Source of the DNA: Eutrigla gurnardus
Taxonomy: Eukaryota; Chordata; Actinopteri; Perciformes; Triglidae
Direction: 5' to 3'
Assembly: GCA_963514095.1 (NCBI GenBank)
Contig: OY741276.1
Coordinates: 4,032,603 to 4,096,602 of the forward strand
Length of the DNA stretch: 64,000 bases
Shown: piece after piece, positions 24,178 through 35,530 of the stretch
Layout: the number at the start of each line of letters is the position of its first letter
How positions within the stretch are numbered: the first letter of the stretch is position 1
Notes under the pieces: generated by a model
Told to the model about the DNA's origin: nothing
The model's database searches: none
The model's input: the letters and a program-made list of their open reading frames with translations, nothing else
Position numbers and translations under genes: made by a program

Positions 24178-25574
24178 AGCCCTCCGTATGGCTCATTTCC
24201 CTTTATGAGAGCGACCCGTACACTGATGATCCCGTGTATATAAAGCCAGTTGTAATGGTAGTCTGCTCTGTGGGGAAACTCATCTCCATGTTTGGATCTG
24301 AGAGAAAGTGAGCAAAAAGTGAGAAATTACCAACGTGGAGTTCAGCGAGTGGAGGATCTCTAATTATGAGGATTCTTCCTGTTTAGATTTTTTTTTTATT
24401 ACATCTGTGAAAGGATTAACATCCGTGAGATGCACGGAGATGCAGGTGCAGACGCGTGGCAACGGATCAGCGCTGCTCTTAAAGCCGTTTCCAGAGAACT
24501 TCTGAAGGTGTTATTGTCGAATGTATGAGTGAGCTGTCAGGATATTTCCTCCACCTAACCCCCTCTCTGTCTTTCACCTCCCTCCCTCCCTCCCCCGCCA
24601 CCTCCCTCCCCCTGACACCTTCCCTCAGCGTAATACACACCAGCAAGCGATCGATACGTACTCAGCCGAGAGCCAGGAGGAATTGTGGCAGTGTAGGCAC
24701 CACACATTACAGGGTGGCCAAGGCCAATAAGCTGTGGAGGGGGAAGAAGGACGAAACGGGGACTACGGCTGAATAACAGCTTCTACACACTCCTGATGAG
24801 TGGAACGTCTTTTTCTTTTAGCGCATTAAAGCCCTTTATTTTCCACCGGCGGTGATGTTTTTATTGAAATTTGCATAGACGCTGTCATTTCCGTCGCGCT
24901 GACATCAATTTAGGGGCAATCTGATCCTTTTTAAAGACGCTCTCTCTCTCCCCACCCACATTATCACGCTTATTATCGCAGCCAACGTGATGAAATGCGC
25001 AGGGCTGCCGCGGCAAGAGATGCGCCACTATGTTTCCATGGCAACCCATCGCACCGCCGCCGCATCATGCACCGGAATGACGGACAACCTATTCCCATTA
25101 AGCCCTGTGAGATGCATGAAGAGTGTCTGTTTGCACGCCGGTGAGAGTGTTAGCGTGTCAGCCAACACCCCCGCCAGTCTTCACCTCACCTTCTTCCCTG
25201 CCAAGTCACCAAACTTACTTAGACTGGAAGGAAGGAAGTGGCACCTGAAGTCTTCACGTGTGGAACGTGTTATTACTTTTGATGGGATTCACTGTAAATA
25301 CGCTGCGGAAAATCATAGAAATCAATTTATCAAATAAACCAGAGGTTTGGTTTATTTGTCCACGGGTGCAAAATCCCGACAAAACTTATCACATTCTTGA
25401 CCGACACAGTGAAGAAAAATTATTTACAAATGAAAAAACATAAAGACAATTCACCGTAAAGTACCAGGATGTCGATACTGAATAGTTAGTCCTGCATTAA
25501 ACTGAATATGCTCATCATTCATTCAGTGTATTATCAACAACAACAGTTTCAGGATATGGCTGGCAACCTTGTTC
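24175..25574. other. Unique sequence, no gene seen
   Basis: A TATA-box-like GTATATAAAGCC sits near 24236 but has no CpG island, exon or ORF behind it. 24830-25060 (GTGATGTTTTTATTGAAATT, then CATCAATTTAGGGGCAATCT) looks regulatory by texture. Nothing firmer. Confidence 0.4.
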
Positions 25575-25860
25575 TGACAAGTGAAGCCAATGCTGAAGTG
25601 CCTTAAAACTTGCAATCTCTCTACTGGCCATCAGGGGGCAACTCCTCTGGTTGCAAAAATATATCGTTTAGTAAATTATAGTCCATTTAGAGTCAAAAAG
25701 ACCATAAAGCAGGGTATTCTTTTGGGGCGGGGCTACCTTGTGATTGACGGGTCACTACGATGACATAGCTACCGCCGATACCACGCAAATAGCTACTAAC
25801 ATTACCGCAGTCCAAACCGACAGGTGGCGTCACCATGACAACGTCCACCTCTCTGCTATA
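25575..25860. mobile_element. Acanthomorph dispersed repeat ('CTGGCCATCAGGGGGC' type), internally deleted
   Basis: Recognised phrases: GAAGTGCCTTAAAACTTGCA, CTACTGGCCATCAGGGGGCA, TCCTCTGGTTGCAAAAA, TCCATTTAGAGTCAAAAAGA, CCATAAAGCAGGGTATTCTT, GGGGCGGGGCTACCTTGTGA and ACAACGTCCACCTCTCTGCT. I recall these in the same order in many spiny-rayed-fish sequences. Here the first and second halves are joined more closely than I remember, suggesting an internal deletion near 25655, and the last phrase is displaced, suggesting an insertion near 25760-25830. Class of element unknown to me. Confidence 0.6.
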
Positions 25861-25885
25861 AGATATATTCAACAAACTCTTAACG

Positions 25886-26770
25886 CTAGTGTGATACTGT
25901 GAGGAGATGAACTAACGTAGGTGACAGTAGAGTCCGTTCGTTTACTTTGAATAAATGTACGTAATTAAATCCAAAAGCTCGAATCATAACCAGACACACA
26001 TGTAAAACACCAGCTACCAAAGTGCTAGTGCTAGAGAAGTACATAACACTAATAAGTGCCATTTCAACCACAACCTTTGAGCTGCAACCTGAAATGATAA
26101 AGCAATTACGCGTACTTAATGCATTCATTATATTATGTTTATGGTCTCTGCAGAGCTGCACCTGAGCCCAACCAGAAACCGGATTAATGCAGAAATTCAG
26201 CCACAGTAATATAAGCCGGAGCGGTGAAAATGTATTCACAGAACAAACAAAAAAAATATGTTTACGCAGGTGATTCAAATTAATTGATATCGTGAAATAA
26301 ACAAACATATTTTTGTATACGGAGAAGCGAGCGCGGCGCCGTTTTATTCAGACTATTCAACAGCTGTTTTCCCATCATAAATTTAAAAAGAGCACGCCGT
26401 ATACTGTGTTAGTTTGTGTTTCGTTCTGTGTCTGATTGTTGGTGGAAGCACTTCGGCGCTCCAGCCTCCTGCTGGTTGAAAGATCCCCCGAAGTTACTGA
26501 AAGTAAAAAGACCTCCAGCGTCATCAGTCCTTCTGATTACAATCAGCGGCATCCAGACGACAGCATTTGGAAAGAATTAGATGCAAAGCACCTGTCATTT
26601 TACCTCAGGAAGTCAGAAAACAACAAACAACAACACCAATAAGACTTTGAAGGAGTTTGAGACAGTCGTGGAAATCATTTTTAGTTTACGTGGTTTGCTT
26701 GTGTAACTGCTTCACACCTCCGTATTCAGAGACTGGTCATATTTTATTACTGTACTTTTATCATTTTAAA
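25886..26770. other. AT-rich block between two mobile elements, open frames of unknown meaning
   Basis: A 140-codon minus frame (25886-26308) and a 68-codon plus frame (26436-26642, ending in Lys/Gln/Asn-rich sequence) have no recognisable domain. The plus frame has protein-like charge composition but no clear acceptor site. The block may belong to the neighbouring elements. I do not call a gene. Confidence 0.3.
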
Positions 26771-26785
26771 CCCACATAGACACTC

Positions 26786-27532
26786 TGGTTGTGTCCGAAT
26801 CACTCCCTCGTTCACTCCTCCCTCCTCACTAAGCAGGCCGTTCTACATAGAGGACTAAATAGTGAGCTCAGCAAAGTGAAAAACACTCCTCAGGTCATTT
26901 TATGTGTTGTTATTACATCACTGCTGTCACACAATGGAAATGAATCATTTTCTTTAACAAACAACTATTTTGTCGGGTATTGTTTTCCTAGTAAGCAGTG
27001 CTGCCGCTGTATATGTCTGGGGCTTTTATTGTGAAAGGTAAGAATGAAAGGTGTGTAGAGGGAATAATATTCCCAAATTAATAACCATATAAAAGCCGTC
27101 ACATTCACCCATGAGAAACCACACCTGTTTCTCCTTAAAGGAAAACACATTTTTTATTAATAGCTGAATTAATTTGACATTATATTTATGTTTACATTTG
27201 TTTAAATGTGATTTGAAATCAACATAAAATCAAATAAAGAAAAAAATACTTGAATCAATTCAAGCAGCTTTTTTTTTTATTTAAAGTGTTTTGGAAAACT
27301 GTCTCTGTGGGATTTTAAGGGTTATTTTCATGTCATGTTCATGATTTGGCTCCATCCACTGTTCTCGTACATGTATCAACGCAATGCATGATGGTATATA
27401 ATCTGTATAATCTTTTCAAAATAAACTGCGGGATGCTTTGAATCCACTCTATATGTTATAATAACTCTCACTAAACACCCGGACAGCACTTCAGCACTAT
27501 ATCGTGAGAAGTGAGTGATTTGGGACAGCCAC
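26786..27532. mobile_element. Non-autonomous TIR transposon, about 745 bp
   Basis: The left end reads GGTTGTGTCCGAATCACTC. The reverse complement of the right end reads GGCTGTCCCAAATCACTC, giving terminal inverted repeats of about 20 bp with a few mismatches. Similar sub-terminal words continue inward (CTAAATAGTGAGC on the left, CACTATATCGTGAG on the right). The interior is AT-rich and non-coding. This resembles fish miniature elements whose ends spell a GTGTCC(A/G)AATCACTC-type sequence. I cannot see a clean target duplication, so the exact borders and superfamily are open. Confidence 0.5.
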
Positions 27533-27754
27533 GATCATGAAACAGCAGTAACCGTGAGGCCGGCCTATAGTCTCTCTTTATAATGTTCTAATCGCCGCCA
27601 CACGTGACCCCGTGACCCCGAGTGTCTTAGGAAAGGTTGAGTGTGATCCGTCAGAAGAGTCCAGCCACTAGTCCGAGCCGTAACTCTGAGCCTTCGGGCC
27701 GGACCACCGTCATCTCAGCTTCGTTAGCTGTCAAAGTCTTGACTGCAGCCTGGA

Positions 27755-27755
<1 letters not shown>

Positions 27756-27826
<71 letters not shown>
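27756..27826. repeat. (AC)n microsatellite with one CGCG interruption
   Basis: Seventy-one bases of AC, broken once by CGCG near 27787. Confidence 0.98.
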
Positions 27827-27827
<1 letters not shown>

Positions 27828-27970
27828 CCTGTGTAACAACTACACAACAGGATAGGGAGCAAGTATAAAAAACGATGGGTTACACCAGAAAACGAGTTCC
27901 CGTCCTCTCTCTGTCCTCTTATATCTCAGGCCACCTAACGTTCCATTTATCTGCCCCACCTTGTCCTCTC

Positions 27971-28011
27971 CACCCCCCCCACCCCCCCACCACCACCACC
28001 ACCACCACCAC
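27971..28011. repeat. C-rich tract and (CCA)n trinucleotide repeat
   Basis: C runs followed by about eight CCA/ACC units (27988-28011). Confidence 0.93.
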
Positions 28012-28791
28012 ATCTCCACCTTCATCTCCCTCCTCGTCTGTCCTCGCCCCCTTCTCTCCTCATAGATTGACTCTTTCCAATTACATGAGCGCTTTCTTCA
28101 ATCACACTGTAACAAATTACCTGACAAATTAAAAAAAACACAGCAGTGATATTTCTGGGCCTTTCTTACCCCTTAATGAAATGTGCAAAGCCATACATCA
28201 GGAGTGTGTTGTCAGCCACGCGCAGCTCTTTAAATCTTCCCCTTTTCCCTGCTGTTTTAATATACTTTATACGGATAATTATTTCCACAAGAAATACACA
28301 TCTCGGTTTTTTTATTTGCCAATTAAATTTGTTTTGCAACTTTATTTTTAAGTCGAGGATGGATTGAAGGGACGTATGTGTGCCTGCTTATATGCTAAAC
28401 ATAATGTCTGTAGGTTACATGTTAACGTTGAATTGAAGACTTCTACAATCAGAGGCAACTTCTGCGTTAATGTTAATGCTAATACGTCTACTGGAATATT
28501 CCTCGCCGCGGTTTTTCTGCCGGCCTCCCTGAATCCAATGTTAAAAACATTTGATGGAACTCCATGAATAATATTTTTTCTACTGTCCCAGGATTAATCA
28601 CAGAATAAATTTAGTGGTGAAAAGGATTTTCCAGTCTCTGAGAGGTGAGATTAAATGATTCGGCGTGCAGACAAATATATGTACCTGTGAACATCCATAT
28701 TTCAACTGTAACTGCATGCTCATTTTTCATATTGTGTATTCACTTTAACATCCCACTCTAAATTGAGTTATAGAGGTACTGTTTCCCGTTG

Positions 28792-28814
28792 CACACACAC
28801 ACACACACACCTCT

Positions 28815-28861
<47 letters not shown>
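28792..28861. repeat. Inverted dinucleotide pair: (CA)10 then (GT)22
   Basis: CA at 28792-28811 and GT at 28817-28861 with a 5-bp spacer. The CA run can pair fully with part of the GT run, so this is the tightest hairpin-capable dinucleotide pair in the window. It is a second instance of the arrangement at 1225-1295. Confidence 0.95.
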
Positions 28862-28866
<5 letters not shown>

Positions 28867-30034
28867 ATAGACCTGCGCTTTGCTGCACATGCTGATTTGA
28901 GTTTACCTCTGCTTGACATTCAAAGGCTGACTGAGGAGCAGCCTGACACTCTGTAGCTACCTGGATTCAGTATCGATACCTGGCACGCTGATGTAAATGA
29001 ATATTGAGTGTAGTTAATGTTGGACATGACATGTTGTACTGTAATTTACCTCACAGTCGCTGCACAGACTGGAGGCATCGACGGCTCGCGCCGTATCCTG
29101 ATAACGGGGAGTATTATTGAGTTGTTATGACTTTTTATGTCATGTTTTGTGCTGCTTTCTCTCCCCGCGTTGCACTAATGGCCTATTGAACCTGCCAATT
29201 CACATTCAGCTGAGTGTGCGAAAGCCCTCCTTGTTGTGAAAGGTCTTATCATTACGAACAGCTTACAGCTTCGTGGGGCTGCACAGCCTGAATACCGGCG
29301 GCGGTGGCGGCGGCGAGTTTTTTTTTTTTTGGTTGCAGGGATCTATTTTCTCCCCGTTGAACAGAAACATTCCACGAAGAGGAGGGATCCCCGTTGCTGG
29401 ACGGAGGGGCTCCGGGATGCAGAAAAGCAGATGCTGGCGTTGGAGCGGCGCCAACATGTGCAGGAGGAGACCGGGGACCCGGATGAACAGAGAGGGAGAG
29501 AAATGTTTGCTTTTTAGACGTGAGTTTCAAATGGGGGGGAGAGCTATAAAAAGCACATGTCCAGAACTGGGGCTCCACGTCGGGGCCAGAGGCAGCAGGA
29601 GGCTCGATGCTGGAAACGGATTCATGGGATAGTTGCACTTCCTCACTATTGTACTTTATGTGAGATGTTTCCGGGAAATGTATCCCCATTTGAAAACTTA
29701 AAATATTTGAATCTAAGGTAGCTAGCTAGCTTGAAGCCACGGTTACGGACGAGAGATGCAGCTCACTGAGTTTCACACAAAACTAGACTTTCTTAGATTG
29801 TAAAATGATCTTATACGTTGACAAACATAATATGTGTAATTCATGGAACCATGCAAATGGGATCAATAATGATTCATCTCTTGCCATTGCCATTTTTTTC
29901 CAAATAAAGGGAGGGACACCCACTTAGCGTCTCTATTTAGCCAAATTAAAATAGAGCAAAACTCAGTTCCCTTTGATTAGGCTAGCAGGTTTTATGCTAC
30001 GTTGACTGTAGCTTTATATTTGCAGACTTTACTG
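28862..30034. other. Unique sequence, no gene seen
   Basis: 29230-29640 is GC-rich with (GGC)n/(GGT)n near 29298-29316 followed by poly-T. Overlapping 145- and 119-codon frames on opposite strands are mutually exclusive and have no domain. 29690-30030 may be old repeat sequence. Confidence 0.4.
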
Positions 30035-30397
30035 CTAAAAGACTGTTTGCCGTTGAGAGAAAGCTGGCGTTTGAGTCCATGATCCAAATAGTGCTACCAC
30101 TTTAAGAACTTGAAACTTGAATCCACGCTCTACTTTTTCTAGCAGAATTTGATCGGGCCCATATGGAAATAAAAAATTAACACAACGCTGAAATTGAATC
30201 AGCTCCCTGACCTCCGTGAGCTTTCCATGAACCCTCCCTGTAGGCTTCTCGGAGACATAAATCTCCGGGAAATAGTCCCGCATGCCGAGCACCTGCCGGA
30301 CGGCCAGACGCTTCACCTCGGCCTGAGCCCTTTCACAACGGCTGTGATGACTCCTCAAGGCGGCTCTCTCTGCCGCCGGGGTCAAACAAAAACACAC
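30035..30397 (-). pseudogene. Protein-like open frame, possible LINE ORF1 remnant
   Basis: A 120-codon minus-strand frame reads like a real protein rather than a random frame: mixed charged and hydrophobic residues, no low complexity. It has an Arg/Glu-rich N-terminal part (residues 8-35), a DYFPEI motif at 41-46, a TEVREL segment at 61-66 and NFLFPYGPD at 74-82. The order FP(D/E)-then-basic-helix-then-FxxP resembles the C-terminal half of fish L1-type ORF1 proteins, which is my only basis for the call. There is no RT frame or poly-A nearby, so it would be an isolated, dead fragment. It could instead be an exon of an unrecognised gene or a chance frame in a CpG-richer patch (30220-30480). Confidence 0.22.
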
Positions 30398-30784
30398 TTA
30401 ACGCTACCCCGACCAGCGCCAGGTGTGCCGGATGAACGCCGCGGCGTCGGTCAAGGCTACGGTCATATTGTTTTTACGACGGGCGATGAGACCGAATACT
30501 GTAACTGGATCTGATCTAGATGTTTATGTTGGTCACATTCGGTGTCTTCACCCCTTCGAGCACTGTCCGCCGGCTCCAAGGCCTCCTTGTTGTATTGACT
30601 TAACCTTTAATTAGCCGGGACGCACCGGCGGTTTAATGACTTTGGCGCCGCAGGTCACGGCCGCTGTAGGGAACGTAGAGCCTTTAACACGTTTGATATC
30701 CTTGTGCTGATAATATAGATGACATTTCTGACAAAGCTATAGGAAACAGTCCATAATAGTCATTTCCTACTATAAATATCAGCT

Positions 30785-30788
<4 letters not shown>

Positions 30789-30859
<71 letters not shown>
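30789..30859. repeat. (TG)n microsatellite, 71 bp
   Basis: Uninterrupted TG run. Confidence 0.98.
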
Positions 30860-30863
<4 letters not shown>

Positions 30864-31066
30864 CAGGCAGTGAGTCCTCTGCTCCGGTCCTCACTAGGAT
30901 GCTATAAAAGTCAAAACCAAATCAGACCCACAGGAGTATTCTTACCAAAAACATTCCCAGCCAGGAGAAAAGCCGTAACATGTTACGTGATCTCTGGGAG
31001 CACTTAGAACGGAAGAACCTCGACAACATGATGCCGGAGCTCCGGCCGTCATGTGATGAGTCTGCT

Positions 31067-31083
31067 GGGGGGGGGGGGGGGGG
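31067..31083. repeat. poly-G tract, 17 bp
   Basis: Pure G homopolymer. Confidence 0.97.
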
Positions 31084-31599
31084 ACTCTGGTATGTGAGCG
31101 GCGTTAGAAATCCTCCTATCAGATAATTCAAATGTGAACTTACCGATTCATTCCAAGAAGAAAAACACCAAAACCGAGGATGTGATTGTAAATTATGCAG
31201 CCTTACAGGCATACATCCATGCATCGGAAGAGAAAACAAAGAGGAACAAATGAAAGAAAACACAAAACAATTAAAATGCTAATTGTTTGGTGTGGTAGCG
31301 ACATGTGGAGAGGGGAGTCTCCAGGCCTTCCTGGAGTGCCTCTTCCAACATGGTCGCCTGCTGCAGCTGCTGTGTGAGTGCTCGTTTCTGTGAAGGGGAG
31401 GAAAGAAAAAGCCATCTTATTTTTCTTTTTTTCCCCCTCTCCCTCCAATCTTTTAAATACTTTTGCAACATACTGCCGCCGCCGTAAAGGTTTTTCGCCT
31501 CCGGATGAACCATCGCTCAGAGGGCACGCTATCCATGCATCACCACGGGGTGAAGTTTTGATTGACGGCTCATCAGAATAACAGGCTCTGATGTGAGGG

Positions 31600-32290
31600 A
31601 CGCCTAATCTGCTGCACTAAAACATTCCAGGCCCGGCTAGTGCTGAGTAAACAGAAAATGTAAACGCCGGTTATTTAACAAGCCACCGCCTCTCCATCCT
31701 CACCCCCCCCCCTCCTCCCCTCGTCTCCTCCCACCTCCTGCCCTCGTCCTGCACCCCTGCCCCAGCATCCCCGCCTCTTTACACATTAAGTATGCATTGA
31801 TTCAGCCTTCCCCTGTGTTATAAATACAGCATCGATCCGCCCCGCGATCAATAGACTCATTCACATGCATAGAGCCACTTTGATAACTCTCCTCCTCTGA
31901 GCCACTCGCAATAGCATCCTTCTCTCTCCATCGCAGTAGCTTGACATATTCCCCTACATCATTCACTATTTTATCCCTACGCATGTGTGTGTTTATATAT
32001 TTATATAGACACAATCAGCTGGACAAATCCCTCAGATGACCGACGGCTCACTTTCAATCCATAATTTATCTAAATCACAATTACGGCGCATAAACATGAA
32101 CGCACGTCCGATAACGTCCACTCTTGGTTACTGTTAATATCGATGCAGAGAGTAACCGGACGCATAACGTTTAAAAAAACATCTCCAGTCCGATCTGTGC
32201 TCTCCTTCCCGCCATAATTCACGCGAGCGTGTTATCGAAAAGCAGAGGCATTCCTTCCCGACATTAACCTAATTAAAAAGCCAGGAATGA
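31600..32290. promoter_or_regulatory. Candidate conserved non-coding region
   Basis: A C-rich lead-in (31700-31770) is followed by unique DNA dense in TF-like words: CATTAAGTATGCATTGATTC, CCGCGATCAATAGACTCATT, CCATAATTTATCTAAATCAC, CAATTACGGCGCATAAAC and CATTAACCTAATTAAAAAGC (32261-32280). No repeat and no coherent coding frame. Likely several adjacent enhancer-type elements, inferred from texture. Confidence 0.3.
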
Positions 32291-32299
32291 AAATGTTTA

Positions 32300-33470
32300 T
32301 TAGGTGGCTGATGGATGGAGAGCAGGGCCGCGTGGAACGCCGGTTTCTAGCGTTCTGTGCCTTCTCTGCAGACATCTGGACGGGAAAGCCATTTCTGGAA
32401 ACGGCAACTATAGAAAAAGACTGGCCGGCTATAAAGGGAAGCGATTTACAAGTTACAACTGCGTTTGTAATCAAAGAAGATGGAGCAAACTCCGCCGGTT
32501 TTAATCAGGCTGTGCGCGGTCTGCTTTAGATAACATCCAGGTGGTTTATGGCCTCTATATGTGAATAAAACCATGCAGAGACGCTTCCCCATCACTCCAG
32601 CTGCTTAACATGACTGAGGTACTAAAAAGCGGGATTTAGAAAACTGCTTTTTCACAATTACTTTCATTTTTTTATTTACTATCGTTCACATCCCTATATC
32701 CTCCCCTCTCTCTACAGGAAGTGAAGGTTGTTGATGATCTTTACAGGGGTCTGTCCCTGTTGTGCACTTAAGTAGCTCCTCATTGCTTTTATGGCGACTC
32801 ACTAAAACCTGTCTTGTAAAAAAGCAGTCCGGGGGAAGGTAAGAAAAGGTGGAACACATTCATAAAAGACGGGTGGGGAAGAGAAAAATCAATGCCCATT
32901 TCTTCACCACCTATGAATTTTATTGACGTAACCCCCATCACTTCACTTGGTCACAAATGTGCCAGTTTTAGTTCAGAATGAAGAAGAAGAAAAGTATATT
33001 TAACAAATTTAACATTTTGAATAAACGTAAACTGGGCCGCACATTCTTAATGTCAGAACCTCACTTTACGTTCGTCAGGCTGCAGAACAAGCAGACATGT
33101 AATGTCATTTTCGTCGCCCGTGCGTTACAGCTGCTCCGTTGTGACGGGGGAGAGCTTTGCCTGGCAGCGTGTCACATCGTAAAGATCAGCCTTAATTGTG
33201 CCGACGTGCGGGAGGATCCCATCGTCCCTCAGCGGGGTTCTAATTGGCTTAAACTGAACCTTTCTGCAGCTCCACGTCGGCAAAACAACGCCGTGGATCT
33301 TTTGCAAAGTAGCAACAAGAAACTGGGTGGATGCATGTTGCGTACGGTGCATGGAGGCGGCTCAAATCAAAGGGAAATACATTCAGATTTCATTTCTGTC
33401 GAGACGTTTCATATACTCCCAAAAAGTCCACCGCAATCACAACTCTCACATTTCTGAGATTTCTTTCCTT
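32300..33470. other. Unique sequence with chance-length open frames
   Basis: A 159-codon plus frame (32978-33457) and an 80-codon plus frame (32287-32529) are of mixed composition but match no family I know. Roughly one or two frames of this length are expected by chance in 64 kb. No flanking splice or initiation context stands out. Confidence 0.4.
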
Positions 33471-33639
33471 CTCAGGTTAAAGAGCGCTCTTCTTTCATTT
33501 TCTTCAAAGGCATGCAAATGTTCTCCCTCTGTGTCTTCTACCTTGGTTCCAATAAACCAGGCTTATTAAATGCATTAGGGGGAATCAAAGTTGAGGTGCG
33601 CTTTGATTGCATTCAAAGAGGGTGGTGATTGGAGCTCTG

Positions 33640-33870
33640 AGGGAGAAGACGGGAACCCCTCTCAATGTCCCCGCGCCCATTACTGTACACTACTTCATTT
33701 AGCACCAATTAGATTTCCAGCTCCCTTTCTGCTGCTAATGCCCGGCCTTGCAGGGTCCACGCTAAATTAAGCACTAGATCTTCATTGCGGCCAGCAAACC
33801 AATTGATTTTGCCCCTTAATCAATTTATTTCATTAGTTATACATTCCTCTTTTTTCCCCCCCTCCGCCGT
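33640..33870. promoter_or_regulatory. Candidate conserved non-coding element with inverted AATTGAT motif
   Basis: Dense homeodomain-type words: AGCACCAATTAGATTTCC, GCTGCTAATGCC, GCTAAATTAAGCAC and TTTCATTAGTTATAC. AATTGAT (33801-33807) and its exact complement ATCAATT (33819-33825) form an inverted pair with an 11-bp spacer. Non-coding and non-repetitive. One of the most enhancer-like stretches in the window by eye. Confidence 0.38.
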
Positions 33871-34001
33871 CTCGTCTCAGGAGCCGGCGTGAGGAGAGTG
33901 ACCTATCCTGGAGTGTGACACAGAGGAGAGTGATTTGAATGATAACCAAATAGCTAGCGCGGCCTCGGCGGTGTTTAAAGATCATATGTAAATCAAATGT
34001 C

Positions 34002-34016
34002 GGGGGGGGGGGGGGG
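34002..34016. repeat. poly-G tract, 15 bp
   Basis: Pure G. A further 13-bp G run lies at 34336-34348. Confidence 0.95.
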
Positions 34017-34575
34017 AGGAATTGCTTGGTGGGGTTCTGTCAGAAAACAATTTAGTGATCGTTAAAAGGAATGCCTCGCCGTCGTGCAAACCTCCGCAAA
34101 TTAAATCAATTCAGCCACCGGTCTCTGCCCCCTTTCACTTCTATCACCCCCCCCCCTCGCCTCCCTCCCCTCCCTCCTCCCACTTTCATCTTCCTCCTCT
34201 CACACAAAGACGTAAAGATATCCACAGAGGAAGACAGAAAGTCAGCGTCTAAACCTCAGAGATTCTCCGGATAAGGAAGATAAGGATGTTTTTATTACTC
34301 CGCTCTGACACTGTGCAGTTTTTTGGAAGTGTGAAGGGGGGGGGGGGGTGCTAAGCCGCAGTGTAAATAACACAAAGGGGGGGACACAGCGTGGCACACG
34401 CATGATGACAGGCGTGATAATGCAACACGAGATGCAGGGGAGATTGAAACAGACCGCACCCACGATGATCTCACCGTTTATCCTAATGAGATGAGTTACT
34501 ATAGCAGCGGCAGACAGCTTTCTACAGAAGACATCATCAGGCAGTAGTTATGGAGAAAAATACTCTTAAAATGTT

Positions 34576-34608
34576 ACCCCACCACCACCCACCACCCACC
34601 ACCACCCT
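34576..34608. repeat. (CCACC)n-like tandem repeat
   Basis: ACCACCACCC/ACCACCC units in a C-rich run. Confidence 0.85.
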
Positions 34609-34879
34609 AAAGAGAGCCAGTCATGCTTGACTCCTATCCCTAAAGCCTGTATGTGTCAATCACAGTCCCCGGGGACGAGGCTGCATGTTTCATAAGAAAC
34701 TAAGGAAATAAAAACATGTTGTGGAAAAATCTACATTTGGCAGACGGAGGCGACATCACTCACGTCGACGTGTTTGCAGAGTTGTACGCGCGCCGGTAAA
34801 GGCTACTGATGTGGTTTGTGCAGTCGGAGTGTGTTTTATTTTGTGGTAGTGCAGCGGGGTGGGAGACGCGGGTGGGCTG

Positions 34880-34914
34880 GTGTGTGTGTGTGTGTGTGTG
34901 TGTGTTTGTGTGTG
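34880..34914. repeat. (GT)n microsatellite, one TTT interruption
   Basis: GT run interrupted once. A short (AC)n lies 130 bp downstream (35051-35069). Confidence 0.95.
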
Positions 34915-35297
34915 CACACACGTGCGTTTTTGGCGTGTTGTCTGCAGGGCGCGCCGTCATACACAGTGTCACCACGGACGCGTACTGTGCATCAGAAAAG
35001 AACCATGTGTTGTTGTCTGAGGGGCTTATAACAGCACCTTTTGTTGAGGATAACACACACACACACACATATTTGTGTGTGGATTTTGCAGTACACACTC
35101 ATTGTGTTTGCTTGTCAAATGGCACCTGATATCCACCAGCGTCTGAGAATCAAATTAAGTGAGCGACTGCTGCTGAGGCCTCCTCCTCCTCTTTTTTTTT
35201 TTTTCATCCGCCATCCCTGGGCATAATTAATTTTATCATCAGCGTCATTATTATTGTTAAATTGTTTTTCATATTTCTTCATTTCCCTCCCCTCCCT

Positions 35298-35311
35298 CCC
35301 CCCCCCCCCCC
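35298..35311. repeat. poly-C tract, 14 bp
   Basis: Homopolymer at the end of a CCCTCC-rich pyrimidine stretch. The opposite bias follows, with GAGA- and GGA-rich DNA at 35390-35530. Confidence 0.93.
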
Positions 35312-35389
35312 TCCAGCCTCCTCCCCAGAATACCAAGTGTATGCTAATGTGTTTTGGAGATTGCCAGCACACGGAGATGGAGAGAGGAA

Positions 35390-35530
35390 TGAGAATGAGA
35401 GAGAGAGAGAGGGTCTGAGATGGGTGGGAGACGGAGGTGAGACAGGAGGGGGGTGGAGAGGAGAGCAATGAGAAGGGGGAGGAAGGGTGTCAGTAGAGGG
35501 AGGAGGAGGAGGGGGAGGAGGAGGAGGGTG
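35390..35530. repeat. Purine-rich tract with (GA)n and (GGA)n
   Basis: Includes GAGAGAGAGAGAG near 35397-35411 and GGAGGAGGAGG units at 35500-35528. Such polypurine tracts can form triplex (H-) DNA. Confidence 0.85.

Noticed and set aside
24233..24244. TATA-box-like GTATATAAAGCC
   Set aside because: No CpG island, initiator, exon or open frame downstream. Such words are frequent by chance.
25886..26308. 140-codon hydrophobic minus frame
   Set aside because: AT-rich DNA between repeats gives Leu/Phe/Val-rich frames. No membrane-protein family recognised.
29252..29689. 145-codon minus frame overlapping a 119-codon plus frame
   Set aside because: Mutually exclusive frames in a GC-rich patch with few stops by composition. 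No homology recognised.
32978..33457. 159-codon plus-strand open frame of mixed composition
   Set aside because: One or two such frames are expected by chance at this size and base composition. No family is recognisable and there is no gene context.
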